Position numbers and translations under genes: made by a program
The notes under the pieces: model-generated
Databases searched by the model: none
What the model was told of the DNA's origin: nothing
The model's input: only the letters and a program-made list of their open reading frames with translations
In this document: positions 14,289-23,150 of the stretch, piece after piece
Position numbering within the stretch: the first letter of the stretch is position 1
How the letters are laid out: each line of letters begins with the position of its first letter
DNA from: Alcaligenaceae bacterium UBA6179
Lineage (GTDB): Bacteria > Pseudomonadota > Gammaproteobacteria > Burkholderiales > Burkholderiaceae_B
Reading direction: 5' to 3'
Assembly (NCBI GenBank): GCA_002422175.1
Contig: DITR01000002.1
Location: forward strand, 1-23,234
DNA length: 23,234 nt

Positions 14289-15610
14289 TGCTTACACAAT
14301 CACCCTTTATTCCAGCCGATGATGCGTTGCGTTTAACGCTGCACAACGAGGTGCACTCTAGACCCACTGCTGAAGTGAGCCTGCCCGCGATTGTGCATTA
14401 CGTTGCCGTGTTTAACGATGGTGTGACGAGTGAGCAAGCATGCCAACATTTGCAACAGTTACCCAACATGGCGGGGCTTTCAGCAGACAAATTACATGAT
14501 CAGTTCATACAAATTCCAATTGCAAATGGGGTTTTAAAGTGGGAAAAGCACACTGAATTTACCCGCTATGTTGTGTATCAAACCGTTACAGCTGAAAAGG
14601 CTTTTGAAGCGATTTCGCAACCTGCGGCTGGGCTTGAAATTTTGCCCCCAGGTTGGTTGGCAAGCATACCTGGGCGCACCTTTGTCGCTGCCCGCGTCAT
14701 GATTTTGCCAGACCCACTTACTGATATGCAATCCACCTTAAATGCGGCACGTCAATGGTTGGGGCAAAACCCTATTGTGGCTTCATTGATTGGTGTAGAT
14801 GGTCACTCGCTTGCGGTTTCAGATTTTCTGATCGATGAATCAGGTTTTGAGCGGTTTTTAATTTTTGCGCCTTCTGGTAGTAGTGCCACGCGCATCGGTC
14901 GAGTGGTGCAGCGCGTGCTGGAAGTCGAAACCTATCGCATGATGGCCTTAAGAGGTTTGCCTGTGGCTAAAGCGTTAAGCCCGCAACTCACAGCAGCTGA
15001 AAAGCAATTGGCATCTATGACTGTTTTGTTGGAAGACAAAGATACGCCAGATCAAAAATTATTAGACGAACTGATTTCGCTTGCAGCGCGTGTTGAACAA
15101 GCCACTGCCTTAAATTTTTACCGATTTTCTGCAACACGAGCTTATGATGCAATCGTGAGCCAACGTATTACTGAACTACGTGAAAAGCCTGTAGTCGGTA
15201 CGCAAACCATTGGTGAGTTCATGCGCCGCCGCTTGTCACCCGCCATAGCAACGGTCGCGTCTACATCAGAGCGTTTGATGTCGCTTGCCGAACGGGTTTC
15301 GCGAACCAGTTCAATGTTGCGAACGCGAGTTGATATTGCGGCTGAGGACCAAAATCAAGCGTTCTTAGAAAAGTTGACGCGTGGTCAAGCTTTGCAGTTG
15401 CGTATGCAAAAAACGGTTGAGGGCTTATCTATTGCAGCCATTTCCTATTATGTCGTGAGTCTTGTTTTGTATTTGGCAAAGGCGGCTCAAGGGGCAGGCT
15501 TTCCTGTAAAGCCTGAAATCGCTGCAGGTATTTCTATACCCTTCGTTATTTTTGCAGTCTGGCGACTGGTCAGGCGTATACATAAGCGGTTAAATAAAGA
15601 ATTGACTTAG
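14288..15610 (+). CDS. DUF3422 family membrane-anchored protein
   Basis: 440 residues. The N-terminal LTLHNEVHSRPTAEV (16-30) is the signature I associate with DUF3422, a proteobacterial family of unknown function. The middle is helical and charged (about 230-350, likely coiled coil: LAARVEQATAL, MSLAERVSRTSSMLRTRV). Two membrane segments close the protein (about 383-400 and 412-430) before a basic tail. The ATG at 14288 shares its A with the mscS stop (TAATG), so the two proteins are probably made together and may act in the same envelope-stress process; this is inference. Its TAG overlaps the PEP carboxylase TAA by 4 bases on the opposite strand. Confidence 0.88.
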   Translation: MLTQSPFIPADDALRLTLHNEVHSRPTAEVSLPAIVHYVAVFNDGVTSEQACQHLQQLPNMAGLSADKLHDQFIQIPIANGVLKWEKHTEFTRYVVYQTVTAEKAFEAISQPAAGLEILPPGWLASIPGRTFVAARVMILPDPLTDMQSTLNAARQWLGQNPIVASLIGVDGHSLAVSDFLIDESGFERFLIFAPSGSSATRIGRVVQRVLEVETYRMMALRGLPVAKALSPQLTAAEKQLASMTVLLEDKDTPDQKLLDELISLAARVEQATALNFYRFSATRAYDAIVSQRITELREKPVVGTQTIGEFMRRRLSPAIATVASTSERLMSLAERVSRTSSMLRTRVDIAAEDQNQAFLEKLTRGQALQLRMQKTVEGLSIAAISYYVVSLVLYLAKAAQGAGFPVKPEIAAGISIPFVIFAVWRLVRRIHKRLNKELT

Positions 15611-18444
15611 CCCGTATTGCGCAAACCCGAGGCAATGCCATTAATGGCGATATGAATGCCACGCTTGGTTCTGTCGTCGGTTTCGGTTTTGGTTTGAGTT
15701 TGATCACGACGAAACCGCTGTATGAGCTCTACTTGTAAGTGATGTAGTGGGTCAATATAAGCAAAGCGGTGTCGTATTGATCTTTCAAGTGCAGGGTTGG
15801 TAGCTAACAACTGTTTATGGCCGGTAATCAGGGTTAAGGCGCGACGGGTTTGGTCCCATTGTGTTTGAATTTTTAGCAAAATTTGTTGGCTAAGGCGTTT
15901 GTTGGTCACTAAGTCGGCATATCGTGAGGCCAATGCCAAATCACTTTTGGCCATGACCATGTCAATATTTGATACCAATGTTTCAAAAAAAGGCCACTGC
16001 TGATGAATATGCTTTAAGAGCTCTTCAGCTTGTTTGGCACTTAAAGTAGGGTGGTTGTGAACAAACCGATCAATGGCCGCACCAAAACCCAGCCAGCCGG
16101 GTAAATTGAGGCGACATTGCCCCCAGCTAAAGCCCCAAGGTATTGCGCGTAAATCTTCAATGCGCTCACTGGGTTGACCAGCCTTAGGTCTGGCAGCCGG
16201 CCGTGAACCGATATTCAGTTTGGCAATTTCACGAATCGGCGTTGACTCAAAGAAAAACTGTGCAAAGCCTTTGGTTTCATATACAAGCCCCCGGTATGCT
16301 TCAAGGCTGTAGGCCGAAATCAGCTCGGCGGCTTCTATAAATGTTTGTGGTACAGAATCTTTAGGGGCCAGTAGCGTTGCCTCGAGGGTTGCGGCAACCA
16401 GAGTTTCAAGGTTGCGCCGACCAATGTCAGGGTTTGCATATTTTGCACCAATGGTTTCACCTTGCTCGGTAAGTCGAATTTGACCTTGAACGGTACCGGG
16501 TGGTTGCGCCAAAATAGCTGAATAGCTGGGGCCACCACCGCGCCCTACCGTGCCGCCTCTGCCATGAAATAAACGAAGTGTGATGGGGCGAGGCTTTGAA
16601 AGCTTTTTAAATAAATCAACTAAGGCAACTTCAGCGCGGTAAAGTGACCAGTTGCTGGTAAAAATGCCACCGTCTTTATTACTGTCTGAATAGCCCAGCA
16701 TAATTTCTTGCTCGCCACCACTGTTTTGCACCATGGCTGCAATACCAGGTATGGCGTATAAAGCCGCCATAATCTCTGGTGCCCGCGCTAAATCGTCAAT
16801 CGTTTCAAACAATGGCACAACTAGCAACTGGCAATGAGCGGGCTGTTTTGATTGCGATTGTTTGGGTTGGGAAAGTGTGCCTTCAAATAAGCCCGCTTCT
16901 TTTTGTAAAACATACACTTCAAGCAAGTCACTAACCGTTTCGGTATGGCTAACAATATATTGGCGAATAGCGGGGTGACCAAATTTATCAATCATCTGGC
17001 GGGCCGCTTCAAATACGCCTAATTCAGATTGTGTGTGTTCACTATAGCTCGCTCGCGGCACGCTCAGGGCACGTACATCGTTTAAACAATTTGTGAGTAA
17101 AACGACACGTTCTGATTCACTTAGTTGACGATAGTCAGCACACATGCCCGCTGTGGCGAGAAGTTCAGTAATGACTTTCTCATGTTGATCAGAGCTTTGT
17201 CGTAGGTCGACCGTTGCCAAATGAAACCCAAAGACATCAACCGCTCTCATGAGCGGTACCAGACGATGTTGTGCCAACAGTTCACTACGATTATTGATCA
17301 ACGACTGATGCATGATTTTTAAATCATCAAGCAAGGCTTCAGACGTCAGGTAGGGGTCTTGTGGCTCGATAGCGTGGCGTGCGGCCTCACCACCCGTGAG
17401 CAACTTAAGTGTGGCGGCTAAACGGGCATACATACCTGTTAGAGCGCGCCGGTAGGGTTCGTCTTGACGATGAGCATTGCGATCGGGTGATCGGTTAACT
17501 AAATCTTGCATCGCCCCATCAACGGGCATCAGCATGGCTGACATGGATAACTCACCACCCAAACGGTGTAATGCCGTTAAATAAAAGCGTAATGCGACTT
17601 CAGATTGTTTTTTGAGTGCAAAACGCAACGTTTCAGCGTTGACGTTGGGGTTGCCGTCACGGTCACCGCCTATCCAGTTACCCATTTTCAAGAAAGAGGC
17701 CACGTCTTGACGACCCAACATGTCTTCAAGCTGTGTGTATAAAACTGGGATTTCAGTGAGAAAGGTTGATTCGTAATAACTCAGTGCGTTTTCAATTTCA
17801 TCGGCAACAGTCAGTTTAGTGAAGCGCAGTAAGCGCGTTTGCCAGAGTTGTAGAACCCGCGTTTTAATGGCTTGTTCATTGATCTGAAGTTCAATTTTTT
17901 GCTTTTGATCGGTTGGACGGTTGGCGATGTCATCGCGATGGGCTAATAACTGCGCAATAGCGCGCTCGGCATCAAGAATGCTTTTACGCTGAACTTCGGT
18001 TGGATGCGCTGTTAAAACGGGCGAGATGTGGCTTTTTTGCAGGCGACGCATAATGACGGGCGTTTTAATACCAGCCGCGTGCACGCGTTCAAGCGCAAGC
18101 GCCAAACTACCATTTTGAACGTTACCGGCGCGCTCATGAAATTGACGACGTCTAATGTGATGGCGGTCTTCAGCTAAATTGGCTAAATGACTAAAGTAGG
18201 TAAAAGCACGAATCACACTAACCGTTTGGTCGGCAGACAGTTTTTTAAGTAGTTGTTTAAGTGTTCGGTCAGCAAGGGTGTTTTTATCGCGCCTGAATGC
18301 CACTGAAAGTTTACGAATGCGTTCAATTAGCTCAAATGTAGCCTTACCATCTTGCTCGCGTACCACGTCGCCTAAAAGCCTACCTAGCAAACGTATGTCG
18401 TTAATGAGAGGTTGTTCATTACGATCTGCGTGGCTGCTAGGCAT
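15607..18444 (-). CDS. ppc: Phosphoenolpyruvate carboxylase
   Basis: 945 residues, normal length. Catalytic segments are LTAHPTEVQRKSI (144-156, H147), MLGYSDSNKDGG (582-593, K590) and LFHGRGGTVGRGGGP (625-639, H627 and the glycine/arginine loop), then GSRPAARP and a C-terminal GLRNTG. These match the residues known for bicarbonate and PEP use in E. coli Ppc. Reaction: PEP + HCO3- to oxaloacetate + phosphate, an anaplerotic CO2-fixing step in the cytoplasm. A short Gln/Ser/Lys-rich stretch (526-535) looks like a surface insertion. The ATG at 18444 is 13 bases after the stop of the small membrane protein gene; AGGA overlapping that stop is the likely ribosome-binding site, so the two are probably co-transcribed. 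Confidence 0.98.
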   Translation of the reverse strand: MPSSHADRNEQPLINDIRLLGRLLGDVVREQDGKATFELIERIRKLSVAFRRDKNTLADRTLKQLLKKLSADQTVSVIRAFTYFSHLANLAEDRHHIRRRQFHERAGNVQNGSLALALERVHAAGIKTPVIMRRLQKSHISPVLTAHPTEVQRKSILDAERAIAQLLAHRDDIANRPTDQKQKIELQINEQAIKTRVLQLWQTRLLRFTKLTVADEIENALSYYESTFLTEIPVLYTQLEDMLGRQDVASFLKMGNWIGGDRDGNPNVNAETLRFALKKQSEVALRFYLTALHRLGGELSMSAMLMPVDGAMQDLVNRSPDRNAHRQDEPYRRALTGMYARLAATLKLLTGGEAARHAIEPQDPYLTSEALLDDLKIMHQSLINNRSELLAQHRLVPLMRAVDVFGFHLATVDLRQSSDQHEKVITELLATAGMCADYRQLSESERVVLLTNCLNDVRALSVPRASYSEHTQSELGVFEAARQMIDKFGHPAIRQYIVSHTETVSDLLEVYVLQKEAGLFEGTLSQPKQSQSKQPAHCQLLVVPLFETIDDLARAPEIMAALYAIPGIAAMVQNSGGEQEIMLGYSDSNKDGGIFTSNWSLYRAEVALVDLFKKLSKPRPITLRLFHGRGGTVGRGGGPSYSAILAQPPGTVQGQIRLTEQGETIGAKYANPDIGRRNLETLVAATLEATLLAPKDSVPQTFIEAAELISAYSLEAYRGLVYETKGFAQFFFESTPIREIAKLNIGSRPAARPKAGQPSERIEDLRAIPWGFSWGQCRLNLPGWLGFGAAIDRFVHNHPTLSAKQAEELLKHIHQQWPFFETLVSNIDMVMAKSDLALASRYADLVTNKRLSQQILLKIQTQWDQTRRALTLITGHKQLLATNPALERSIRHRFAYIDPLHHLQVELIQRFRRDQTQTKTETDDRTKRGIHIAINGIASGLRNTG

Positions 18445-18457
18445 GATTGATGTGTTC

Positions 18458-18802
18458 CTAAGGTTTGCTAATTAAGCGTGCATGGCGACTCAAGATGAAA
18501 TCAAAAATGAGTTTCATCCAGATAGTTGAACCGGCTATGGCTGACCAAGTGCTGTAAGGCGAAGCTAAAACCACCACTGAAAAAACCACATAAACCATGA
18601 TTAACCCACCAATTAAATTGGTCGCACCCGCGAAGAGGGCAAAACGTTCAGGGCGAGGGGGTGGAACGCCTCGTGATAAAGCGACCTCGGAGTAATCTTT
18701 TTTAATGAATATGCGCCAAGCGCGACGAAACCAAAAAAAAGAAATTGGGAAAACTGCAATAAACAATAACCACGTGATGGCCATGCTAACGTCAAAAAGC
18801 AT
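18458..18802 (-). CDS. Small membrane protein upstream of ppc, function unknown
   Basis: 114 residues from the ATG at 18802. GGAG (18812-18809) lies 6 nt before it. The frame continues upstream to an ATG at 18844, but that codon falls within the terminator stem of the preceding symporter operon, so the shorter form is preferred. Three hydrophobic segments (about 5-24, 52-76, 80-100) are separated by a basic loop with RGVPPPRPERFALFAG and a C-terminal IWMKLIFDFILSRHARL. I do not recognise the family. It is 13 bases upstream of ppc and in the same direction, which suggests a shared transcript. Confidence 0.8.
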   Translation of the reverse strand: MLFDVSMAITWLLFIAVFPISFFWFRRAWRIFIKKDYSEVALSRGVPPPRPERFALFAGATNLIGGLIMVYVVFSVVVLASPYSTWSAIAGSTIWMKLIFDFILSRHARLISKP

Positions 18803-18814
18803 ACTGCACTCCGC

Positions 18815-18851
18815 AAATAAAAAACCCTGACAGCGATGTGCCATCAGGGTT
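18815..18851 (-). terminator. Rho-independent terminator of the symporter operon
   Basis: AACCCTGA (18823-18830) and TCAGGGTT (18844-18851) form a perfect 8-bp stem around a 13-nt loop. On the minus strand it is followed by a run of six U residues, then AUUU. It ends the DUF4212/VC_2705 symporter transcript and separates it from the small-membrane-protein/ppc unit. Confidence 0.85.
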
Positions 18852-18921
18852 CAGTTTAAAACATTAAACAGTTCAGTTCAGCTCAAAGTTGGGGAAAGAC
18901 AGACCTTAAACTTTGAGCTGA
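18852..18921 (-). other. Structured 3'UTR of the symporter operon (two extra hairpins)
   Basis: A perfect 13-bp inverted repeat TCAGCTCAAAGTT (18878-18890) / AACTTTGAGCTGA (18909-18921) has an 18-nt loop and starts about 10 bases after the symporter stop. A second hairpin, GTTTAA (18854-18859) / TTAAAC (18864-18869), has a 4-nt loop. Together with the terminator they make three stem-loops within about 110 nt. They may protect the mRNA or belong to a 3'UTR-derived small RNA; no transcript evidence is available. Confidence 0.6.
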
Positions 18922-18931
18922 TATGAATGGC

Positions 18932-20737
18932 TTAGTGTGCGCCCGTCACAACACCCGAACCGCGGGGTACACGAACGTTTTCGACCATTTGCTGAATATG
19001 CTCTGGTGGCTCTTTGGTGACCTTATCAACTGCGAAGGCAACAATAAAGTTGACCGCAGCACCGACAGCACCAAATGCTTCAGGTGTGACGCCGAAGAAA
19101 CCGTTTGTACCGCCTACGAAGCTTACAAACTCTGTGCCTTTTACGAAGAAGAGGCCTTTGTGTGCAAACACATAGAATAGTGTGACGATCAAGCCGGCTA
19201 ACATACCCGCCATAGCGCCTTCTTTGTTCATCTTCTTAGAGAAGATGCCCATCATGATGGCAGGGAACAGGGTCGAGGCAGCAATACCGAATGCCAAAGC
19301 CACTGTACCCGCGGCGAACCCAGGCGGATTAAGCCCCAGATAACCTGCCACCACAATCGAAGCAGCCATCGCAATCTTGCCGGTCATCAACTCACCTTTT
19401 TCACTGATATTTGGCGCAAAAACGTTTTTCACCAAGTCATGTGAAATCGCAGATGAAATGGCCATCAGCAAGCCTGCAGCAGTTGACAACGCAGCGGCTA
19501 GACCACCGGCAGCAACCAAGGCGATCACCCAGTTAGGTAATAGTGCAATTTCTGGGTTAGCCAACACGATAATGTCGGGGTTCACAGAGAGCTCATTACC
19601 TTTCCAGCCAGCTTCAGTCACTTTCTTGTTGAATTCAGCATTTTTGGAAGCGTCGTTGTAGTACTGAATACGACCATCACCATTTTTGTCTTGGAACTTT
19701 AACAAACCGGTGACTTCCCAGCGCTTGAACCAATCAGGGCGGTTTTCATAAGCGATCGAAGAGTCTTTACCAAACACGTCACCTGTGGTCATGACCGTCG
19801 GTGTAATGGTTGCGTGAAGGTTCATACGAGCCATCGCTGCAACAGCAGGTGCTGTTGTGTAAAGTAAAGCGATAAACACTAATGACCAACCCGCTGATGA
19901 ACGTGCGTCAGCAACTGTTTTAACTGTAAAGAATCGCATAATGACGTGCGGCAAACCGGCTGTACCAATCATCAATGACAAGGTGTACAAGAACATATTG
20001 AGCTTGCTACCTGGTAGAGATGTGGTGTACTCACCGAAGCCTAGATCTGTTACAACGCTGTTTAAAGTCACTAACAATGACTTATCGCTACCCGTCATGT
20101 TTGAACCCAAACCTAACTGCGGAATGGCTACGCCAGTGAGTGACAACGAAATGAAAATGGCAGGAATGATGTATGCCAAAATCAAAACGATGTATTGCGC
20201 GACTTGGGTGTAGGTAATGCCTTTCATGCCACCAAACACGGCATAGGCAAACACAATCGCCATACCCACATAAATGCCGGTAGAGCTTGAAACACCTAAG
20301 AAGCGTGAAAATGCAATGCCCACACCGGTCATTTGACCAATAATGTAGGTGATTGAAGCGACTAATAAGCAAACAACCGCTAAGGTCGAGGCTGATTTTG
20401 AGTAGAAACGGTCGCCAATGAACTGCGGTACGGTGAATTTACCGAATTTACGCAAGTAGGGTGCTAACAAACAAGCAAGCAATACGTAGCCACCTGTCCA
20501 GCCCATCAAGAATAAGCTGCCGCCATAACCCATGTAAGCAATCAAGCCTGCCATAGAAATAAACGAAGCGGCAGACATCCAGTCAGCTGCTGTTGCCATA
20601 CCGTTCATAACTGGGCCAACGTTACCGCCTGCTACGTAAAACTCACTGGTTGAGCCCGCTCGCGCCCAAACAGCAATACCAATATATAGGGCAAATGTAA
20701 TCCCTACAACGATATAAATTGTGGTTTGAAGTTCCAT
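18932..20737 (-). CDS. Na+/solute symporter, large subunit (SSS family, VC_2705 type)
   Basis: 601 residues with about 13 membrane segments of the LeuT-like SSS fold. YVAGGNVGPVMNGMATAADW (34-53) and SAASFISMAGLIAYMG (55-70) are SSS hallmarks. FGGMKGITYTQVAQ (168-181) and LAAALSTAAGLLMAISSAIS (413-432) complete the sodium-site region. A hydrophilic insertion at about 308-395 carries DKNGDGRIQYYN (350-361), an EF-hand-like calcium loop. Together with the DUF4212 gene just upstream (11 bases), this fits the two-subunit branch called VC_2705. It is often labelled acetate permease, but the substrate is not certain from sequence. GGGG precedes the ATG. The operon ends in a strong terminator. Confidence 0.93.
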   Translation of the reverse strand: MELQTTIYIVVGITFALYIGIAVWARAGSTSEFYVAGGNVGPVMNGMATAADWMSAASFISMAGLIAYMGYGGSLFLMGWTGGYVLLACLLAPYLRKFGKFTVPQFIGDRFYSKSASTLAVVCLLVASITYIIGQMTGVGIAFSRFLGVSSSTGIYVGMAIVFAYAVFGGMKGITYTQVAQYIVLILAYIIPAIFISLSLTGVAIPQLGLGSNMTGSDKSLLVTLNSVVTDLGFGEYTTSLPGSKLNMFLYTLSLMIGTAGLPHVIMRFFTVKTVADARSSAGWSLVFIALLYTTAPAVAAMARMNLHATITPTVMTTGDVFGKDSSIAYENRPDWFKRWEVTGLLKFQDKNGDGRIQYYNDASKNAEFNKKVTEAGWKGNELSVNPDIIVLANPEIALLPNWVIALVAAGGLAAALSTAAGLLMAISSAISHDLVKNVFAPNISEKGELMTGKIAMAASIVVAGYLGLNPPGFAAGTVALAFGIAASTLFPAIMMGIFSKKMNKEGAMAGMLAGLIVTLFYVFAHKGLFFVKGTEFVSFVGGTNGFFGVTPEAFGAVGAAVNFIVAFAVDKVTKEPPEHIQQMVENVRVPRGSGVVTGAH

Positions 20738-20748
20738 TATTTGCCCCT

Positions 20749-21012
20749 TTATTTTTCGTCGACGTCAAACTGACGGTCGATATCGTTCATCTTCTTGCGG
20801 TACCAAAAAATCAAGAAAATAAACACATAAATTGAGCCTTGTTGGGCAAACCAAAACCCGACGGGGTAACCGCCGATTTGAAATTGATTTAACCACTCAG
20901 CAAAGAAAATGCCTGCGCCATAAGACACGACTGCCCAAACGATGAGTACTTTAATCAGTAAGCCTTTAGTTGCACGCCAATATGCATGGGCGTCATGATC
21001 ATGATGTTCCAT
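20749..21012 (-). CDS. DUF4212 small subunit of the Na+/solute symporter
   Basis: 87 residues. A His/Asp-rich start (MEHHDHDAHAYWRATKGLLI) is followed by two membrane helices (about 18-38 and 53-70) and a charged end (RKKMNDIDRQFDVDEK). The WxxTKGLLI and GFWFAQQGSIYVFI segments are those of the small partner found with VC_2705-type symporters. A strong AGGAGG ribosome-binding site lies just before the ATG. It is the first gene of the operon and probably assembles with the product of the next gene. The His cluster at the N-terminus may bind metal, but this is a guess. Confidence 0.93.
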   Translation of the reverse strand: MEHHDHDAHAYWRATKGLLIKVLIVWAVVSYGAGIFFAEWLNQFQIGGYPVGFWFAQQGSIYVFIFLIFWYRKKMNDIDRQFDVDEK

Positions 21013-21200
21013 AGAGCCTCCTTAACATTTATGTAAATCTTGCTATTTTTATTTCACTGCCTTGCGAACTGTAAGCATTTTCACTATTAGTAGATATTAG
21101 GGAAACAACTAGTATTGGAGATATATTTTTTAAAACTGACATGAGGCTGACTCAAAGCTTGCGCCGGGCTTAACCATGCGTTAAAAACAGAGCGTTTAGA

Positions 21201-21216
21201 CCTACTTTGCGGTAGG
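21201..21216. repeat. Inverted repeat CCTAC-N6-GTAGG before the DUF294 gene
   Basis: CCTAC (21201-21205) and GTAGG (21212-21216) flank TTTGCG, 24 bases upstream of the ATG at 21240. It could be a leader hairpin or an operator in the shared region (21013-21239) between the divergent symporter and regulator genes. It is short, hence low confidence. Confidence 0.3.
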
Positions 21217-21239
21217 CTTGTAATAAATGAAGGTTAAGA

Positions 21240-23150
21240 ATGATGACTGATAACAACACTAAATTAAGTTCTTCCCAAAGTTTGGTAAAAAATTTAGCGC
21301 AACAGTTGATGGCTGAGTTGCCGTTTTCAGCCATGCAAGTGCATGACGTTAATTTTTTTATTAAGTCGTCACAAGAGGCTTATTTTGCCCCGGGTGAAGT
21401 CATACTCGCCCCTGACAATGGGGTGCCAAAATACCTCTATTTGTTACGTCAAGGTACGGTGTTGGGTAAGCGGGTGGTGTCAAAAAATCAAATAGTTGAT
21501 TTTGAAGTTGAGGCGGGTCAGCTTTTTTCAGTGGGTGCCATACTCACTAAAAGAGCGGTATCAAGTAGCTATTCTGCCAGGGGTGATTGTTTTTGTTTGC
21601 TCTTGCCTGAAGACGCGTTTGATGAACTTAATATTAAGTCACCGCCTTTTCTTGATTTTATAAAAAATCATTTCAAAACGATATTACAAAAGTCACAAGA
21701 TGATATGCGCATGAGTTTTGCGTCCCAAGCCTATGCCTCGCAGTTGCATCACAATACATTAGGGTCTTTGCCCTTACGTCCTCCCATAATGGTATTGCCT
21801 AATCATCCCATCAAAGAAGCCCTAGAAATGATGGATAAAAATGAAATTGGATCAATTTTAGTGACGGATGAAAGTCAACAGCCGCTTGGTATTTTGACTC
21901 GACATGATATTTTGAAACGAATTGTTTTAAGTCAGATTGATTTATCAAAACCCATTGCTGATGTCATGTCTAAACCGATTCAATCGCTTGAGTTTGATCA
22001 TTCAATTGAAGAAGCAAGCCATTTAATGCTTGATAAAAAGATAAGACACTTGCCGGTATTAAAAAATGGCAAAGTCATAGGTTTGGTTTCAGAGCGTGAT
22101 CTATTTTCTTTACAGCGGTTTTCAACTAGCAATATCTCGTCGGCTATTCGTGCAGCAACTGAGATCAAGACACTTGCACAGTGTGCCAAAAACATTCGTA
22201 GTTATGCTGAAAATTTGCTGGGTCAAGGGGTGTCAGGTCAACGCTTAACCAGCATGATCAGTTACCTCAATGATCTGCTCACTGAACATGTGATCAGATT
22301 GATCATGCATCAACACCCAGTTGATGCGAAAAAATTTGTTTGGTTCGCAATGGGTTCTGAAGGTCGTGGCGAACAAACTATTTCGACTGATCAAGATAAC
22401 GGCATGGTGTTAGCTGATGATCTAACAGACGAGGAAATGAAGGCTTACCTAACCTTTGCTAAGGCCGTTAACGAAGCGTTAGACGCGTGTGGGTTTCCGC
22501 TCTGTAAGGGTAATGTGATGGCCAGCAACCCTTATTACGCGATGCGTCAAAAAGAATGGTTAAAGCGCTGCGCTGAATGGATCAATGGTGGCACACCACA
22601 AGACTTACTTGATGCCAGTATTTTCTTTGATTTTCGAGGTTTGTTTGGTGAGCAAACATTGCTCGAACCCGTCAAAGAGTTTGTCAAACAAGCGGCGCAA
22701 GATTCCCCACGATTCATCAGTTTCTTGGCCACTAATGCCATGAGCTGGCATGTACCTCTCACCCTGTTTGGTAGCATTGACACCAAAGAAGTGGATGGTG
22801 TTGAGGTGATTGATATTAAAGTAAACGGCACTGCGTTAATCGTTGATTTTGCCCGTATCTATGCCTTGGCTCTCGGCATTGAGGTGCGTGGAACGGAAGA
22901 GCGGCTATTAGCGATTGCCAAAGCCAAACAATATGATGAACAAAAGGGTAAAGATTGGGTGGCCGCTTTTAATTATTTGCAAATGTTGAGGCTTAAAGCT
23001 CAATTGTTGCAACCTGCGGGGCAATCATATTTAAAGGCTAATCAGTTGCCTTTTGACTCACTTTCGCCGGTAGATCGAATCGTTTTAAAAGCGACTTTTA
23101 ATGTCTGTCAAAGTATGCAACAACGATTAAAGCTTGATTATGTTCGCTAA
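21240..23150 (+). CDS. cNMP-like / tandem CBS / DUF294 nucleotidyltransferase-like protein
   Basis: 636 residues. A cyclic-nucleotide-binding-like beta barrel (about 30-145) is followed by two CBS domains (about 183-238, with SILVTDESQQPLGILTRHDI, and 243-298, with LPVLKNGKVIGLVSERDLF). Next comes a GlnD-like nucleotidyltransferase domain, FAMGSEGRGEQTISTDQDNG (369-388), with the GS motif and D384/D386 metal pair, and then the DUF294 C-terminal region. The barrel lacks the usual GE...R(S/A)A phosphate-binding cassette (FSVGAILTKRAVSSS instead), so cNMP binding is doubtful. CBS domains usually sense adenine nucleotides. It is divergent from the symporter operon, a recurring arrangement in my memory, which suggests it regulates uptake. 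AAGG precedes ATG 21240; a second ATG follows directly. Confidence 0.9.
   Translation: MMTDNNTKLSSSQSLVKNLAQQLMAELPFSAMQVHDVNFFIKSSQEAYFAPGEVILAPDNGVPKYLYLLRQGTVLGKRVVSKNQIVDFEVEAGQLFSVGAILTKRAVSSSYSARGDCFCLLLPEDAFDELNIKSPPFLDFIKNHFKTILQKSQDDMRMSFASQAYASQLHHNTLGSLPLRPPIMVLPNHPIKEALEMMDKNEIGSILVTDESQQPLGILTRHDILKRIVLSQIDLSKPIADVMSKPIQSLEFDHSIEEASHLMLDKKIRHLPVLKNGKVIGLVSERDLFSLQRFSTSNISSAIRAATEIKTLAQCAKNIRSYAENLLGQGVSGQRLTSMISYLNDLLTEHVIRLIMHQHPVDAKKFVWFAMGSEGRGEQTISTDQDNGMVLADDLTDEEMKAYLTFAKAVNEALDACGFPLCKGNVMASNPYYAMRQKEWLKRCAEWINGGTPQDLLDASIFFDFRGLFGEQTLLEPVKEFVKQAAQDSPRFISFLATNAMSWHVPLTLFGSIDTKEVDGVEVIDIKVNGTALIVDFARIYALALGIEVRGTEERLLAIAKAKQYDEQKGKDWVAAFNYLQMLRLKAQLLQPAGQSYLKANQLPFDSLSPVDRIVLKATFNVCQSMQQRLKLDYVR

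Noticed and set aside
21195..21224. Promoter TTTAGA-N18-TGTAAT for the DUF294 gene
   Set aside because: The -10 box would start transcription at about 21231, on top of the AAGG ribosome-binding site, leaving a leader too short to use it.
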